From contig JAZTXM010000011.1 of the NCBI GenBank assembly GCA_045636425.1, positions 1-64,000 on the forward strand: a stretch of 64,000 nt of DNA, given 5' to 3'. A program made the position numbers and the translations under genes. Shown here one piece after another: positions 53,510 to 63,468 of the stretch. This DNA comes from UMGS1883 sp045636425. Its GTDB lineage: Bacteria; Bacillota; Clostridia; UMGS1883. Within the stretch, counting starts at the first letter, position 1. Each line of letters opens with the position of its first letter. Under the pieces are notes generated by a model. It was not told the origin of the DNA. It saw only the letters and a list, made by a program, of their open reading frames with translations, and made no database searches.

Positions 53510-54424
53510 TTACTTAAAATATTCTTCCTTTAAATTTACTATGATTGAATTGCTTGAATCATAAAGGGAAATTCCATTAGGAAGCACAAGCTTCATTTCA
53601 ATATCGCTTCCCACTTCGTACGGGGAAATATCAATTGATTTTGTTTCTATTTGTTCAATCTTATCAAGGTCATTTTTTTCGCCGAAAATTCTGATATTTG
53701 AGCTTTCGGGGAGTTTGTGCTCCGTGCCGCCTCTTAGCTTTAATACAACGGGAACTGTTTTGGAGCTGTAAAAAGAAAAGGTGACATCGGTTTCTCCCGG
53801 TATACATTCTACCCTTTCAAGTATAGCTCCGTTTCTATCATAGGCAATGAGCTTTGCGTTTTGCTTTTCCTTGGCAGGGGAGAGAGTCTCTGTTTTTACG
53901 GAGACAACATGCTTAAGTATGCTTTCGGGTGCCTTTACGGTAACCTTCTTATCTGCTGCAGTGTGTGATTTTACTTTGAAATCCGAGCCTTCCTTTTGAA
54001 CAAATGAAACATCCACATTAAATGACTTTGTCTCTATAGGTTCAATCACAACCACAATATTTTTTCCCTTTGCTGTGAAAACAGGGTCGGAGGTAACGTT
54101 TGATGATACGGCAACGTGAACGGAATACCTGCCGGGTTTTCTGAAAGAAGAAACATTTATAACGCCTGTGGTGTTTTTGTTGGTAAGCCTTGCCAGGGTT
54201 AATCTTTTTGCATTGGCTATTACCGAAATGCTGTTATCCGAGACGGAATAAACCGAAAGTCCGTTTTCGTTAAGTGCCTGTTCTCCCGATAAAGTAATCG
54301 GCACATCGTTGATGGTTTTCGTCATGGTGGGGTTCTCCTGGTAAGAAACATAGAACCACAGCACTAATGCAAGCAGTGTACAAATTATTTTAAGAGCAAG
54401 CTTATTTTTCATTATTTTTTCCAT
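53510..54424 (-). CDS. cdaR: CdaR, YbbR-domain regulator of diadenylate cyclase
   Basis: 304 residues from the ATG at 54424, eight bases after GGAAGGAG. One N-terminal membrane helix (LALKIICTLLALVLWFYVSY), then an extracellular region of about three YbbR-like repeats. CdaR binds CdaA across the membrane and tunes c-di-AMP synthesis. The gene overlaps cdaA. glmM, the usual third gene, is absent here. Confidence 0.9.
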   Translation of the reverse strand: MEKIMKNKLALKIICTLLALVLWFYVSYQENPTMTKTINDVPITLSGEQALNENGLSVYSVSDNSISVIANAKRLTLARLTNKNTTGVINVSSFRKPGRYSVHVAVSSNVTSDPVFTAKGKNIVVVIEPIETKSFNVDVSFVQKEGSDFKVKSHTAADKKVTVKAPESILKHVVSVKTETLSPAKEKQNAKLIAYDRNGAILERVECIPGETDVTFSFYSSKTVPVVLKLRGGTEHKLPESSNIRIFGEKNDLDKIEQIETKSIDISPYEVGSDIEMKLVLPNGISLYDSSNSIIVNLKEEYFK

Positions 54425-55260
54425 TTTAAGCGCTCCTTCCATTTTGACAAGGAATTGTCACTCTTATCCGAAGAATCTGAAGCAAGGACCTTCATAATTA
54501 TTTTTTTCAGAGAATCTTCGGTATAGTTGCGGCTCATATTTCCGCCCAGTGTAAAGCTGATTTTACCTGTTTCTTCACTGACAACAATGACTGCCGCATC
54601 GGAGCTTTCGGAAAGTCCCAAAGCCGCTCTGTGCCTTGTTCCCAGCTCACGGCTCAATGTCTCATTGGGGGTAAGGGGGAGAATACAGCGTGCCGCTATG
54701 ATTTTATTATCTCTGATTATAACTGCACCGTCGTGCAGAGGGGTGTTTGGAATAAAGATGTTTATAAGTAATTCACTGGATACATCGGCATTAAGCTCAC
54801 AGCCCGTTCTTACAATGTCACCGATTTTGGTTTCCCTTTCAATTACCATCAGCGCACCGATTCTTCGGCTTGACATGGCCACAGCGGCAGATGCAATTTC
54901 CGAGGCAAGAAGCTCGGTATCATTCTTTTCATCCTGTGTAAACAGGGAGGAGAAGTTTACCCTACCCACCTGCTCAAGAGCACGCCTCAGCTCCGGCTGG
55001 AAAATTACGATAAAGGCAATAAGTGCAAACTGCATCAGGTTGCGAAGCAAATAATTTATCGTAGTAAGTTCAAAGACATCACTTATCCATGTAAAAATTA
55101 AAAGAAGTATAATTCCCTTGATAAGTGTTCCCGCTCTGGTTTCACGCACCAGAGAAGACAATTTGTAAAAAACAAATGCGACAATTGCAATATCAATTAT
55201 ATCTGTCAGCCGCAGAAATGATAGTGTAAGTGCAATGTCGCTCATCAATGCTTCAAACAA
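54412..55260 (-). CDS. cdaA: diadenylate cyclase CdaA
   Basis: About 282 residues. Three N-terminal membrane helices precede a DAC domain with DGAVII and GTRHRAALG, the DGA and RHR motifs that bind ATP. It makes c-di-AMP, which controls potassium and osmolyte balance and cell wall integrity. The start is uncertain: no ATG has a ribosome site; a TTG at 55260 lies nine bases after AAAGGTGG, and a TTG at 55269 is right beside it. Confidence 0.94.
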   Translation of the reverse strand: MFEALMSDIALTLSFLRLTDIIDIAIVAFVFYKLSSLVRETRAGTLIKGIILLLIFTWISDVFELTTINYLLRNLMQFALIAFIVIFQPELRRALEQVGRVNFSSLFTQDEKNDTELLASEIASAAVAMSSRRIGALMVIERETKIGDIVRTGCELNADVSSELLINIFIPNTPLHDGAVIIRDNKIIAARCILPLTPNETLSRELGTRHRAALGLSESSDAAVIVVSEETGKISFTLGGNMSRNYTEDSLKKIIMKVLASDSSDKSDNSLSKWKERLKWKK

Positions 55261-55345
55261 TAACTCCAACCACCTTTACGTATAATATAATATTATACAA
55301 TAAAAATTGAGTTAATGAAAGTGTTTTTTTTATATTTTTGCTAAA

Positions 55346-56458
55346 TTACGATATAATTGATTCGAGAGCCTTGACTGCATTGGTTATTTCCTCTTTTGTG
55401 TTAAAATAACCTGCTGAAAACCTAAGAAGCCCGCTTGAAATTGTACCCAGTGTTCTGTGTGCCATGGGACAGCAATGAAGCCCGGCGCGTGTTGCTATGT
55501 TGTATTCCAGGTCGAGCCTTCCCGCCACCTCAACGCAATCATGGTTTTTAAGGAGAACACCCATAACGCCGGTCTCGCTTTTTCCCAATAGCTTTATTCC
55601 TTTTACCGTGGAAAGCTGTTCTTTAAAAAATGTACCAAGCTCAGCCTCTTTTTCTAACACCCCTTCTCGCATTACAAACTTAATCCCCTCGCACAGACCT
55701 GCTATTGCACAAGTATTAATGGTGCCTGCTTCAAAGCGTTCAGGAAGGCTTTCGGGCATAAAGGCACTTTCTGACAGGCTTCCGGTACCGCCTTCGATTA
55801 ATGTGTCAAGCTTTAAACCTTTACGGATATATAAAACGCCTGTGCCAAGAGGTCCGTACAGCCCTTTATGTCCTGCAAATGCAATTAAGTCTCCGCAGGA
55901 GGTATCAACGGGCAGTATTCCGCCGCTTTGTGCAGCATCTACCAGGGTCAGCACATTTTTCTCCCGTGCACGTTTGCAAATCTCTCTTACGGGGTTAACA
56001 CTGCCAACGACGTTTGAAGCATGAATAATACAAATCAGCTTTGTCCGGGGTGTAATTGCCGAGATGACATCATCCGCATTAACACAGCCCTCATGGTTTG
56101 CACGCACAATTTTTACCTTTGCTCCATGCTTTTCCATGCTGATACAGCTTCTTAAAACACTGTTATGCTCCATTGAGGAAATAATAATTTCATCACCGCT
56201 TTTAATAAGGCCTTTTACGGCAAGATTAATTGCTTCGGTGGTGTTTTTTGTGAAAATTATCTGTTCGGGATTGTCAGCTTTGATAAAATCTGCCATTGTT
56301 TCTCGGCATTCATAAACCTTTTCAAAGCTTTTCCTTGCAAGATAATGTCCTCCACGTCCCGCATTTCCGCCATAGTTTTTCATGCAATCGAAAACAGCGT
56401 CAATTACACTTTGGGGCTTAGGAAAGGTTGTGGCAGCATTGTCGAGGTAAATCATCAC
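55346..56458 (-). CDS. cysteine desulfurase-like PLP enzyme
   Basis: 370 residues, aminotransferase class V. YLDNAATTFPKP opens it; the PLP lysine is in FAGHKGLYGPLG near 199; the C-terminal loop has TRAGLHCCPMAHR with the candidate sulfur-carrying cysteine. Such enzymes take sulfur (or selenium) from cysteine (or selenocysteine). A DUF3343 gene lies upstream in the same operon, a common pairing linked to sulfur or selenium transfer. AAGGAGG precedes the start. Confidence 0.87.
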   Translation of the reverse strand: MMIYLDNAATTFPKPQSVIDAVFDCMKNYGGNAGRGGHYLARKSFEKVYECRETMADFIKADNPEQIIFTKNTTEAINLAVKGLIKSGDEIIISSMEHNSVLRSCISMEKHGAKVKIVRANHEGCVNADDVISAITPRTKLICIIHASNVVGSVNPVREICKRAREKNVLTLVDAAQSGGILPVDTSCGDLIAFAGHKGLYGPLGTGVLYIRKGLKLDTLIEGGTGSLSESAFMPESLPERFEAGTINTCAIAGLCEGIKFVMREGVLEKEAELGTFFKEQLSTVKGIKLLGKSETGVMGVLLKNHDCVEVAGRLDLEYNIATRAGLHCCPMAHRTLGTISSGLLRFSAGYFNTKEEITNAVKALESIIS

Positions 56459-56466
56459 GTTCCTCC

Positions 56467-56721
56467 TTATTCTACGACTTTTGAATAGGTTTTTTTGCCT
56501 TCGGATTCGCTTTCATAGTAAAAAGAGCGTATTCTTATACCAAGCTCCTTTGCGGCATTTAATATTATGTTTTTTGCACTGTCATCAAAGCGTAGGCTGT
56601 ATCCGCAACCCTCTCTTGCTATTACTTGCGGGGTTTGAATAACGGAGGAGTATACTCCGAATTCGTAGGCGTGCCGTTTCAGCCTTGTTGCAGATGTAAT
56701 TGAAGCCATTGTTGCAAGCAT
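56467..56721 (-). CDS. DUF3343 protein, putative Se/S carrier
   Basis: 84 residues from the ATG at 56721. It opens MLATMASITSATRLKRH, with Cys in GCGYSLRF near 40-47. DUF3343 proteins are often next to SufS-like or selenium genes and are suggested to carry the chalcogen on a cysteine. Eight bases separate it from the desulfurase start. Confidence 0.8.
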   Translation of the reverse strand: MLATMASITSATRLKRHAYEFGVYSSVIQTPQVIAREGCGYSLRFDDSAKNIILNAAKELGIRIRSFYYESESEGKKTYSKVVE

Positions 56722-56913
56722 TGAAATCTCTCCCTTTTCATACATACTTTATCTTATGCAAAATACAGCTTATTGGTTATATAAAAAACAAGGAGAATAA
56801 AAAATGTAACAAATTCGTAAAGAATAACAAAAATATGTTGAAATAAGCAAGGAAAAGTGTTATTATAACTATATATGGCTATTTTGTGATTGAAAAATTG
56901 GGAGGGAATTAAA

Positions 56914-58002
56914 TTGATTAATAAATACCTAAACAATATCCTTATACAAACAAGCAAAATACTTGGATGCGAGGTTGGTGTAATCGAGGGGAACGGCACC
57001 GTTGTGTCTGCATCGGGAATTAATGAAATTTCCATGAATGCATTAGATGTGATTGATGCTTACCAAGCCTCAAAATCAAGATTATTACAGGTGGGGGGAT
57101 ATACCTTCTACGCTGTCATTTCACGCGGACGTGTGGAATATATTACATTTATTAAAAATGACGACCCTATTATGGGTAAGCAGGCAGAGCTTCTTTCTTC
57201 TTACCTCGGAACGCTCAGGCAGATGCATAACGATAAGTATGATAAGACCAACTTTATCAAAAATATGCTTGCAGACAGCGTTCTTCCCGGAGACATTTTC
57301 TTGAAGAGTAAGGAGCTTCATCTTGCATTTGATGTTGACAGAGCGGTGTTTGCTCTGCGTTATGATGAAATCCGCGGAGTGGATGTTTTTGATATCATCA
57401 GCAAAATTTTCCCCGACAATGGAAAGGATTTTGTTATAGACCTTGATAACAACATGATTGCCATTGTAGCGGAAGTGAAAATGGGAACAACGACTGCGGA
57501 GCTCGAAAAGATTGCTTCCAAAATTGTAGATACTGTTACAAGTGAGGCAATGGTTGATGTTAATATGGGCATAGGAACCATAGCTTCCAGCATTAAGGAT
57601 ATAGCCAAGAGTTATAAAGAGGCGAGAATTGCATTGGAAGTAGGCAAGGTATTTGATGGGGACAAGTTCATCATGAACTATGATAATCTCGGAATTGCCC
57701 GTCTTATCTATCAGCTTCCCACCACTCTTTGCGAGCTTTTCCTTTCTGAAGTATTCAAGAAGGACTCCATTGACTCATTGGATTCGGAAACATTACATAC
57801 AATACAGAAATTCTTTGAAAATAATCTGAATGTATCCGAAACCTCCCGCCAGCTTTATGTTCACAGGAACACCCTTGTTTACAGACTTGACAAGGTTAGG
57901 AAGATGACAGGTCTTGATCTTAGAATTTTCGACCATGCTATTGTATTCAAAGTAGCTCTTATGGTTAAAAAGTATCTGGTATCAAAGCCAATGCGTATTT
58001 AA
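56914..58002 (+). CDS. PucR/CdaR-type helix-turn-helix regulator
   Basis: 362 residues. The likely start is the TTG at 56914 behind GGGAGGG. The N-terminal half is a GAF/PAS-like sensor; the C-terminus has a PucR-type helix-turn-helix NVSETSRQLYVHRNTLVYRL near 300-320. Members activate purine or diacid degradation, but here it sits 15 bases before ftsE and could be co-transcribed with it. Target and ligand unknown. Confidence 0.82.
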   Translation: MINKYLNNILIQTSKILGCEVGVIEGNGTVVSASGINEISMNALDVIDAYQASKSRLLQVGGYTFYAVISRGRVEYITFIKNDDPIMGKQAELLSSYLGTLRQMHNDKYDKTNFIKNMLADSVLPGDIFLKSKELHLAFDVDRAVFALRYDEIRGVDVFDIISKIFPDNGKDFVIDLDNNMIAIVAEVKMGTTTAELEKIASKIVDTVTSEAMVDVNMGIGTIASSIKDIAKSYKEARIALEVGKVFDGDKFIMNYDNLGIARLIYQLPTTLCELFLSEVFKKDSIDSLDSETLHTIQKFFENNLNVSETSRQLYVHRNTLVYRLDKVRKMTGLDLRIFDHAIVFKVALMVKKYLVSKPMRI

Positions 58003-58017
58003 TGGAAGGGTGATTCG

Positions 58018-58704
58018 ATGATAGAATTCAAAGAGGTTAGTGTTGTTTATGACAAGGATATTGTCGGGCTTGACAATGTATCTTTCAAAATAGAAGAAGG
58101 GGAGTTTGTTTTCCTCGTTGGTAAAACAGGTGCGGGCAAAAGCTCTGCAATTAAGCTTCTTACAGGGGAGATAAAGCCCACAAGCGGAGATGTTATAGTA
58201 GACGGAATAGTGGTAAACAGGCTTAAAAGGAGGAAAATCCCTTATTTAAGGCGAGCACAGGGCGTAGTTTTCCAGGATTTCAGGCTTCTGCCCAATAAGA
58301 CCGTGTATGAAAACGTTGCCTTTGCGATGGAAATAACGGGGAAGAAAAAGAAGGATATTCAGAGAAAAGTTCCTAAGATACTCAGTCTTGTAGGACTTTC
58401 CGAGCGTGCAAATAACTATCCTAACGAAATTTCAGGTGGGGAGCAGCAGCGTGTAAGTATAGCAAGGGCTCTTGTGAACAGCCCCTCGCTAATAATTGCA
58501 GACGAGCCTACGGGAAATCTTGACGTGGAAACATCTGCCGAGGTTATGAACCTTTTTGAGGAAATCAATAAAATGGGCACAACTATTGTTATGGTTACTC
58601 ATTCCGAAAAAATAGTAAACGATATGCAAAGGCGTGTAATACAGCTTGAAAACGGTGTATTGATACGCGATGAAGAAAACGGGGTGTATAACATTGGTGC
58701 TTAG
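58018..58704 (+). CDS. ftsE: cell-division ATPase FtsE
   Basis: 228 residues. ABC ATPase with Walker A GKTGAGKSS near 35-43, Q-loop VFQDFRLL, signature SGGEQQR near 140 and Walker B LIIADEPTG. With FtsX it controls peptidoglycan hydrolases at the septum. Its stop overlaps the likely ftsX start by about 11 bases. Confidence 0.95.
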   Translation: MIEFKEVSVVYDKDIVGLDNVSFKIEEGEFVFLVGKTGAGKSSAIKLLTGEIKPTSGDVIVDGIVVNRLKRRKIPYLRRAQGVVFQDFRLLPNKTVYENVAFAMEITGKKKKDIQRKVPKILSLVGLSERANNYPNEISGGEQQRVSIARALVNSPSLIIADEPTGNLDVETSAEVMNLFEEINKMGTTIVMVTHSEKIVNDMQRRVIQLENGVLIRDEENGVYNIGA

Positions 58705-59581
58705 AAATTTAAAATATTATATTAAAAGTGCCGCAAGCTCTTTCAAGAGAAACGGCATTATGACAATTGCGTCTTTTATTACGGTTACATGCTGTTTATT
58801 CCTTTTCGGTGTATTTGTGATATTTTCAATGAATATGAACTACATAGGAAAGCAGCTTGAACAGCAGTGTGAGCTTCAGGCATATATGTATTTAGAAACA
58901 GACGAGCCCGAGCAGCGTGCCGTATACGAAAAAGTACTGCAGCTTGATAATGTTTATGATGCAACCTTGGAAACAGAAAAGCAGGCATTTGAAAACTTTA
59001 AAAAACAGCTTGGCGAAGACGGCGACCTGCTGGACGGCCTTGAGGATAAGGACTTCCTCAGAAGCTCCATAAAGATTACTCTGGATGATATAAGAAAATC
59101 AAATGATACGAAAAAAGCCGTAGAGAAAATCTCCGGCGTTGAAAAAGTGGAAAATTATCAGGACACCGTGGGAAAGGTTCTCAGCCTTACAGGTGCGGTA
59201 AATAAGGGAAGCACCGTTGGTATGATTGTGCTTATGATAATAGCGGTGTTCATTATTCAGAATACCATCAAGCTTAGCGTTTTTGCACGTGAAAAGGAAA
59301 TACATATTATGAAATTTGTAGGTGCTACCGACAGATTCATAAGAACTCCTTTTGTAATCGAAGGAATAATGATTGGTGCTTTAGGCTTTATAGTCTCCTA
59401 TGGGGTGATACTTTTCAGCTACACTCCCGCAATAAGCACGGTTAAGGACCTTATAAAAATGTTTGATTTCCTTCCGCTGCAATCATGTGCATTAGAGCTT
59501 GGTGTAATGATGGCACTTTTCGGCACAATGATGGGTGCAATCGGAAGTGCGGTGTCAATTAAAAGACATCTTAAGGTGTGA
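58694..59581 (+). CDS. ftsX: cell-division permease-like protein FtsX
   Basis: About 295 residues with four membrane helices and a large extracellular loop (about 45-160) after the first, as in FtsX. The start is probably the TTG at 58694 (or GTG at 58697), behind GGGGTG; the ATG at 58670 has no ribosome site. It passes FtsE ATPase activity to an external hydrolase, here most likely the following M23 protein. Confidence 0.93.
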   Translation: MVLRNLKYYIKSAASSFKRNGIMTIASFITVTCCLFLFGVFVIFSMNMNYIGKQLEQQCELQAYMYLETDEPEQRAVYEKVLQLDNVYDATLETEKQAFENFKKQLGEDGDLLDGLEDKDFLRSSIKITLDDIRKSNDTKKAVEKISGVEKVENYQDTVGKVLSLTGAVNKGSTVGMIVLMIIAVFIIQNTIKLSVFAREKEIHIMKFVGATDRFIRTPFVIEGIMIGALGFIVSYGVILFSYTPAISTVKDLIKMFDFLPLQSCALELGVMMALFGTMMGAIGSAVSIKRHLKV

Positions 59582-59612
59582 CTTTTTCTGCCGCAGAAAG
59601 GATTTTTAAGCT

Positions 59613-60773
59613 ATGAACAAAAGAACAAGAGAAATTTTGAAAAAAACATTTGCCGCCCTTTGTGCTTGTGTTGTTGTAATAGCTCTTGTAGCTTCAGTGT
59701 TTTTGCCCGTGGTAAGAGCCGCAACGCAAAAGCAGCTTGATGATGCGAAAAACAAAACACAGCAGGCAAAGACTGCCGCACAGAAAGCGGAAGCAGAGAA
59801 AAAGGCGGCTATCAACTCATATAATGCACTTGATGCACAGATACAAAGTACTGAAAACGAGATTGATACTCTTGAAAAACAAATAGAGCAGACTAAAAAG
59901 GATATAGAGCTTAAAGAGGAAGAGCTAAAACTTGCCCAGGAGCAGCTTGAAAGTCACGAAAAGGCTTTTATGGCACGGGCAGGAGCTATGTATGAGCATA
60001 ACGACATAAAATATGTGGAGTTACTCTTTAAGGCTGACAGCTTAAGTGATTTTCTCACCAAAATAGACATGATTACGCAAATCATGGAATATGATGATAA
60101 GGTTCTGACGGATTTAAAAGAAACCCGTGAAAAAATAAACCTTGCCAAAAAACAGCTTGAAGAAAGTCTCGTAAGACAAGAGGAGGATTCAAAAAAGCTT
60201 GAAACAAAGAGGCAGTCTCTTTCTCTTGCATTGGCAGAAAAAGAAAAACTCATGAAAGAAGCCATCAAAAACGCAGATAGGTATAAGGCTATATATGAAG
60301 CCGCAGAACAGGCAGAACAGGCATTAATCAGAGAAAACAGAAACGCATTTTCACAAAACGGATATAATGTGAAATATACCGGTGGAAGATTTGCATGGCC
60401 TGTTCCCGGAAGCCATAGAATCACCAGTCAGTACGGCGAAAGAATACATCCTGTGTATAAAACACGTAAATTCCATTCGGGAATTGACGTGGGTGCAGGA
60501 TACGGGCTTGATATAATTGCCGCCGCCGACGGTAAGGTTACTTTGGCTACAACCAACGGAGGCTACGGCAAATGTGTGGTTATCAACCACGGAAGCGGAA
60601 TAACTACGCTTTACGGGCATTGCAGCACTTTGCTTGTTTCTGCAGGCGATACTGTAACTAAGGGGCAGGTAATTGCTAAAGTAGGCTCTACGGGAGTATC
60701 GACAGGACCGCATCTTCATTTTGAAGTGCGTATAAACGGTGCAACCACTAACCCCTTAAACTATCTTTCATAG
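59613..60773 (+). CDS. PcsB/EnvC-like protein with coiled coil and M23 domain
   Basis: 386 residues. Signal peptide (FAALCACVVVIALVASVFLPV), a long coiled coil (about 35-235) rich in Lys, Glu and Gln, then a LytM/M23 domain with HSGIDVG near 287 and HLHFEV near 366. The His-Asp and HxH zinc ligands are present, so it may be an active endopeptidase rather than a mere activator like EnvC. Position next to ftsEX fits a division hydrolase held by FtsX. Confidence 0.9.
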   Translation: MNKRTREILKKTFAALCACVVVIALVASVFLPVVRAATQKQLDDAKNKTQQAKTAAQKAEAEKKAAINSYNALDAQIQSTENEIDTLEKQIEQTKKDIELKEEELKLAQEQLESHEKAFMARAGAMYEHNDIKYVELLFKADSLSDFLTKIDMITQIMEYDDKVLTDLKETREKINLAKKQLEESLVRQEEDSKKLETKRQSLSLALAEKEKLMKEAIKNADRYKAIYEAAEQAEQALIRENRNAFSQNGYNVKYTGGRFAWPVPGSHRITSQYGERIHPVYKTRKFHSGIDVGAGYGLDIIAAADGKVTLATTNGGYGKCVVINHGSGITTLYGHCSTLLVSAGDTVTKGQVIAKVGSTGVSTGPHLHFEVRINGATTNPLNYLS

Positions 60774-60806
60774 TATTTCCGAGTATTTTAACAGGGAGTT
60801 TTTCAG

Positions 60807-61961
60807 GTGAACAAAATCTCAAAGAAGACATTGCTTACCATTTTAATTACTTTTGCTGTGACATACCTTTTTACAAGTGTATTCCATCCGTATACTGCTG
60901 ACTTTAAACGCCTTGAACGTATAATGCAGATTATAGATGAACAGTATGTGGGCGATTACAGCACCGAAAAATGCGAAGATGCAGCCATAAATGCGGTGTT
61001 GGGAAGCATAGAGGATAAGTATGCCGTTTACTATGACGAAAAAAATGCAAAAGAAACCATGCAGAATATCGAGGGTTACTACTACGGCATAGGAGTAGAG
61101 GTATTTGCCAACACACAAAAAAATGCCATTGAAATACTTTCCGTGCATGCCGGCTCTCCTGCTGAAAAAGCAGGAATCCTGCAAGGGGATCTGATGCTTT
61201 CGGTAGATGGTAAGAATTACGGTGCCGATGAGCTTGCCGATGCGGTAAGCTATATAAAAGGAAACGGGACGGAGGATTCTCTTGGCAAGTCAATTGAGAT
61301 TGTGATAAACCGTGACGGTGAGAAAATTCCTGTTACGCTTAAGCGTGCAAAGCTCGGTTTATATGTCGTTAAAAGCGAAATAGTAGATAATATCTGCTAT
61401 ATACGCTATGACGGGTTCACTCGAAAATCCCTCAGTGATTTTAAGAAAATTGTAAATTCCCTTGATGAAGAAAAAATTAAGGGAATTGTAATTGATATAA
61501 GATACAATCCCGGAGGAGAGTTTTCAAGCGTTATTGATATGTGCGACCTTTTCCTGGATGATGAACAGATAATGTACACACTTGACAAAAAAGGCGATAA
61601 AACCGTATACACAGGCACGAAAGGAAAGAAAGCTTTCCCCATGGCAGTTATCGTAAGCGGTGCATCGGCAAGTGCATCGGAGGTTTTTGCAGGTGCTATG
61701 CAAGCTAATAAGCGTGCTGTGATAATAGGGGAAGAAACCTTCGGAAAAGGTGTTACCCAGTCGGTTATGTATCTTGACAGAGTGGATAAATCCATGGGTG
61801 CAGTTAAATTAACAACCTACAAAAACTATACACCCGACGGCAGATGGATTAACGAAAAGATTATTCCCGATATAAAGGTAAAAATCGATAAAATAGGCAC
61901 AAATATCAGGGAGGATGCCGCTTTTAAAGCTGCTGTAGATTATTTTAACAAGGAAAAATAG
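60807..61961 (+). CDS. C-terminal processing peptidase, S41 family
   Basis: 384 residues, GTG start. One N-terminal membrane anchor, a PDZ domain (about 100-185: YYGIGVEVF, GSPAEKAGILQGDLML), then the S41 domain with the serine in GASASASEVFAGA near 294 and the lysine in GEETFGKGVTQ near 315. CtpA-like proteases cut exported wall hydrolases and other envelope proteins. It is between the M23 and DacF-like genes, in the ftsEX operon direction. Confidence 0.92.
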   Translation: MNKISKKTLLTILITFAVTYLFTSVFHPYTADFKRLERIMQIIDEQYVGDYSTEKCEDAAINAVLGSIEDKYAVYYDEKNAKETMQNIEGYYYGIGVEVFANTQKNAIEILSVHAGSPAEKAGILQGDLMLSVDGKNYGADELADAVSYIKGNGTEDSLGKSIEIVINRDGEKIPVTLKRAKLGLYVVKSEIVDNICYIRYDGFTRKSLSDFKKIVNSLDEEKIKGIVIDIRYNPGGEFSSVIDMCDLFLDDEQIMYTLDKKGDKTVYTGTKGKKAFPMAVIVSGASASASEVFAGAMQANKRAVIIGEETFGKGVTQSVMYLDRVDKSMGAVKLTTYKNYTPDGRWINEKIIPDIKVKIDKIGTNIREDAAFKAAVDYFNKEK

Positions 61962-61965
61962 TAAA

Positions 61966-63348
61966 ATGAAAAAGCATCAAAGAATTACAAGCTTAATAAT
62001 TATTTTGATACTCTTGTTTTCGTTTTCCTGCATTACATATGCGGAAAATGAAAATAAAAAAGTGAATAATTCTTCGGAAACCAAGGAGGAAGTCTCCGCA
62101 AAAAATACAATCGAGGCAAAATCACCCCATGCCGTTTTGATGGACCTAAAAACAGGTGCGGTTATATATGAGAAAAACGCCAAGGATTTGGTTTACCCCG
62201 CAGGTCTTACAAATATAATGACCGCAGTTCTTGTCCTTGAAAACTGTAATATGGAGGAGCTTGCCGCCGCAAGCGAAACAGCCCTTTCCAATGTTACGGC
62301 AGGGGACAACAAAATGGGGATTCAGAAGGAAGAAAAATTGTCAGTGCGTCAGCTTGTTTACGGAATGCTTTTAGAGTCTGCCTCAGATGCATCAAACGTT
62401 CTTGCGGAAAAGACGGCAGGCAGTATAGAAGCTTTTGTAAATATGATGAATGCCAGAGCCAAGGAACTTGGCATGGAGAACACAAGCTTCACCAATCCTA
62501 CCGGAAACCATGACGACAGGCATTATACAACGCCCATGGATATGGCGATTTTAGCAAAGCATGCCATGTCAATTCCTGAGTTTTGCGATATTGTAAAATG
62601 TGATTCTTACACTATTCCGCCAACGGAGAAAAACCCCAATTCAAGAAAATTAACAAACAGAAATCATCTGGTAAGCAGACTTATACGAAATGATTATTAT
62701 TATCCGAATGCTACGGGGCTTAAAACGGGCTACAGTGCAGAAGCAAAAAGCTGTGTGGCGGCATCGGCACAGAAAGGTACCATGTCTCTTTTAGCATTGG
62801 TTTTTGAAGCCGATACAAGCAATAACGTACTGCAAAGCTATGACGACTCAAGAAAAATGTTTGATTTTGTGTTTTCAAATTATGTGTCGCAAACAGTTGT
62901 CAATGAGGGCGATATAGTAGCGCAAACCGATATTGTAAACACAAGGCGTGATAATAAAATTATTTTAAAAGCAGAAAAGGCAATGTCCGTCATCCGTGAA
63001 AAGGATTCCGAGCCTGTAGAGGTTACGTACAAGGATTCTTTGAAAAAATCCGTAAGTGCACCTGTAAAAAAAGGTGAGAAAATCGGAACGAGAGAGTATT
63101 TTGCAAACGGACAGTCTATAGGAACGCTCAATCTTTTGGCAGAGAAAAATTATAAGCTGGACCCTGTTACGTTCTTTATAAATAAGCTTAAGGCATTTTT
63201 CACGTCTCCCTGGCTTTATGCGGTTATAATTTTATTGATTGCATTCTTTATTTTAGTGGAAAGAAGACGAAGAAGAATACTCCGCAAAAAACGACGTGAC
63301 GCACGCAAAAAAAGAAATATGGAACTGATACACAGTATAGACAGATAA
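61966..63348 (+). CDS. DacF-like D,D-carboxypeptidase homologue, active site lost
   Basis: 460 residues: signal peptide, serine-type D-Ala-D-Ala carboxypeptidase fold, PBP5-C-like domain (about 300-385), a C-terminal membrane helix (WLYAVIILLIAFFILVE) and a basic tail. The position of the catalytic SxxK reads PAGLTNIMTA near 77-86 where family members have PASxTKIMT: Ser is Gly and Lys is Asn. The SxN motif reads SAS (near 134). KTG is kept (LKTGYSAEA near 253). So the fold is full length but cannot form the acyl enzyme; probably a pseudoenzyme. Directly after the S41 gene (4 bases). Confidence 0.88.
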   Translation: MKKHQRITSLIIILILLFSFSCITYAENENKKVNNSSETKEEVSAKNTIEAKSPHAVLMDLKTGAVIYEKNAKDLVYPAGLTNIMTAVLVLENCNMEELAAASETALSNVTAGDNKMGIQKEEKLSVRQLVYGMLLESASDASNVLAEKTAGSIEAFVNMMNARAKELGMENTSFTNPTGNHDDRHYTTPMDMAILAKHAMSIPEFCDIVKCDSYTIPPTEKNPNSRKLTNRNHLVSRLIRNDYYYPNATGLKTGYSAEAKSCVAASAQKGTMSLLALVFEADTSNNVLQSYDDSRKMFDFVFSNYVSQTVVNEGDIVAQTDIVNTRRDNKIILKAEKAMSVIREKDSEPVEVTYKDSLKKSVSAPVKKGEKIGTREYFANGQSIGTLNLLAEKNYKLDPVTFFINKLKAFFTSPWLYAVIILLIAFFILVERRRRRILRKKRRDARKKRNMELIHSIDR

Positions 63349-63349
63349 C

Positions 63350-63378
63350 AAAAAACGGCTCAAATTGAGCCGTTTTTT
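63350..63378. terminator. terminator after the DacF-like gene
   Basis: AAAAAACGGCTCA pairs with TGAGCCGTTTTTT around AAT; symmetric, so it may also serve the convergent rubrerythrin gene. Confidence 0.9.
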
Positions 63379-63468
63379 GTCATATAAGAATTTACGTGAT
63401 TTAATCGCGAGCAGCTTTTGACAAACCTTAGCTTTAGCCGGTACGCGACAAGGGTGAAGCGGCACGCT

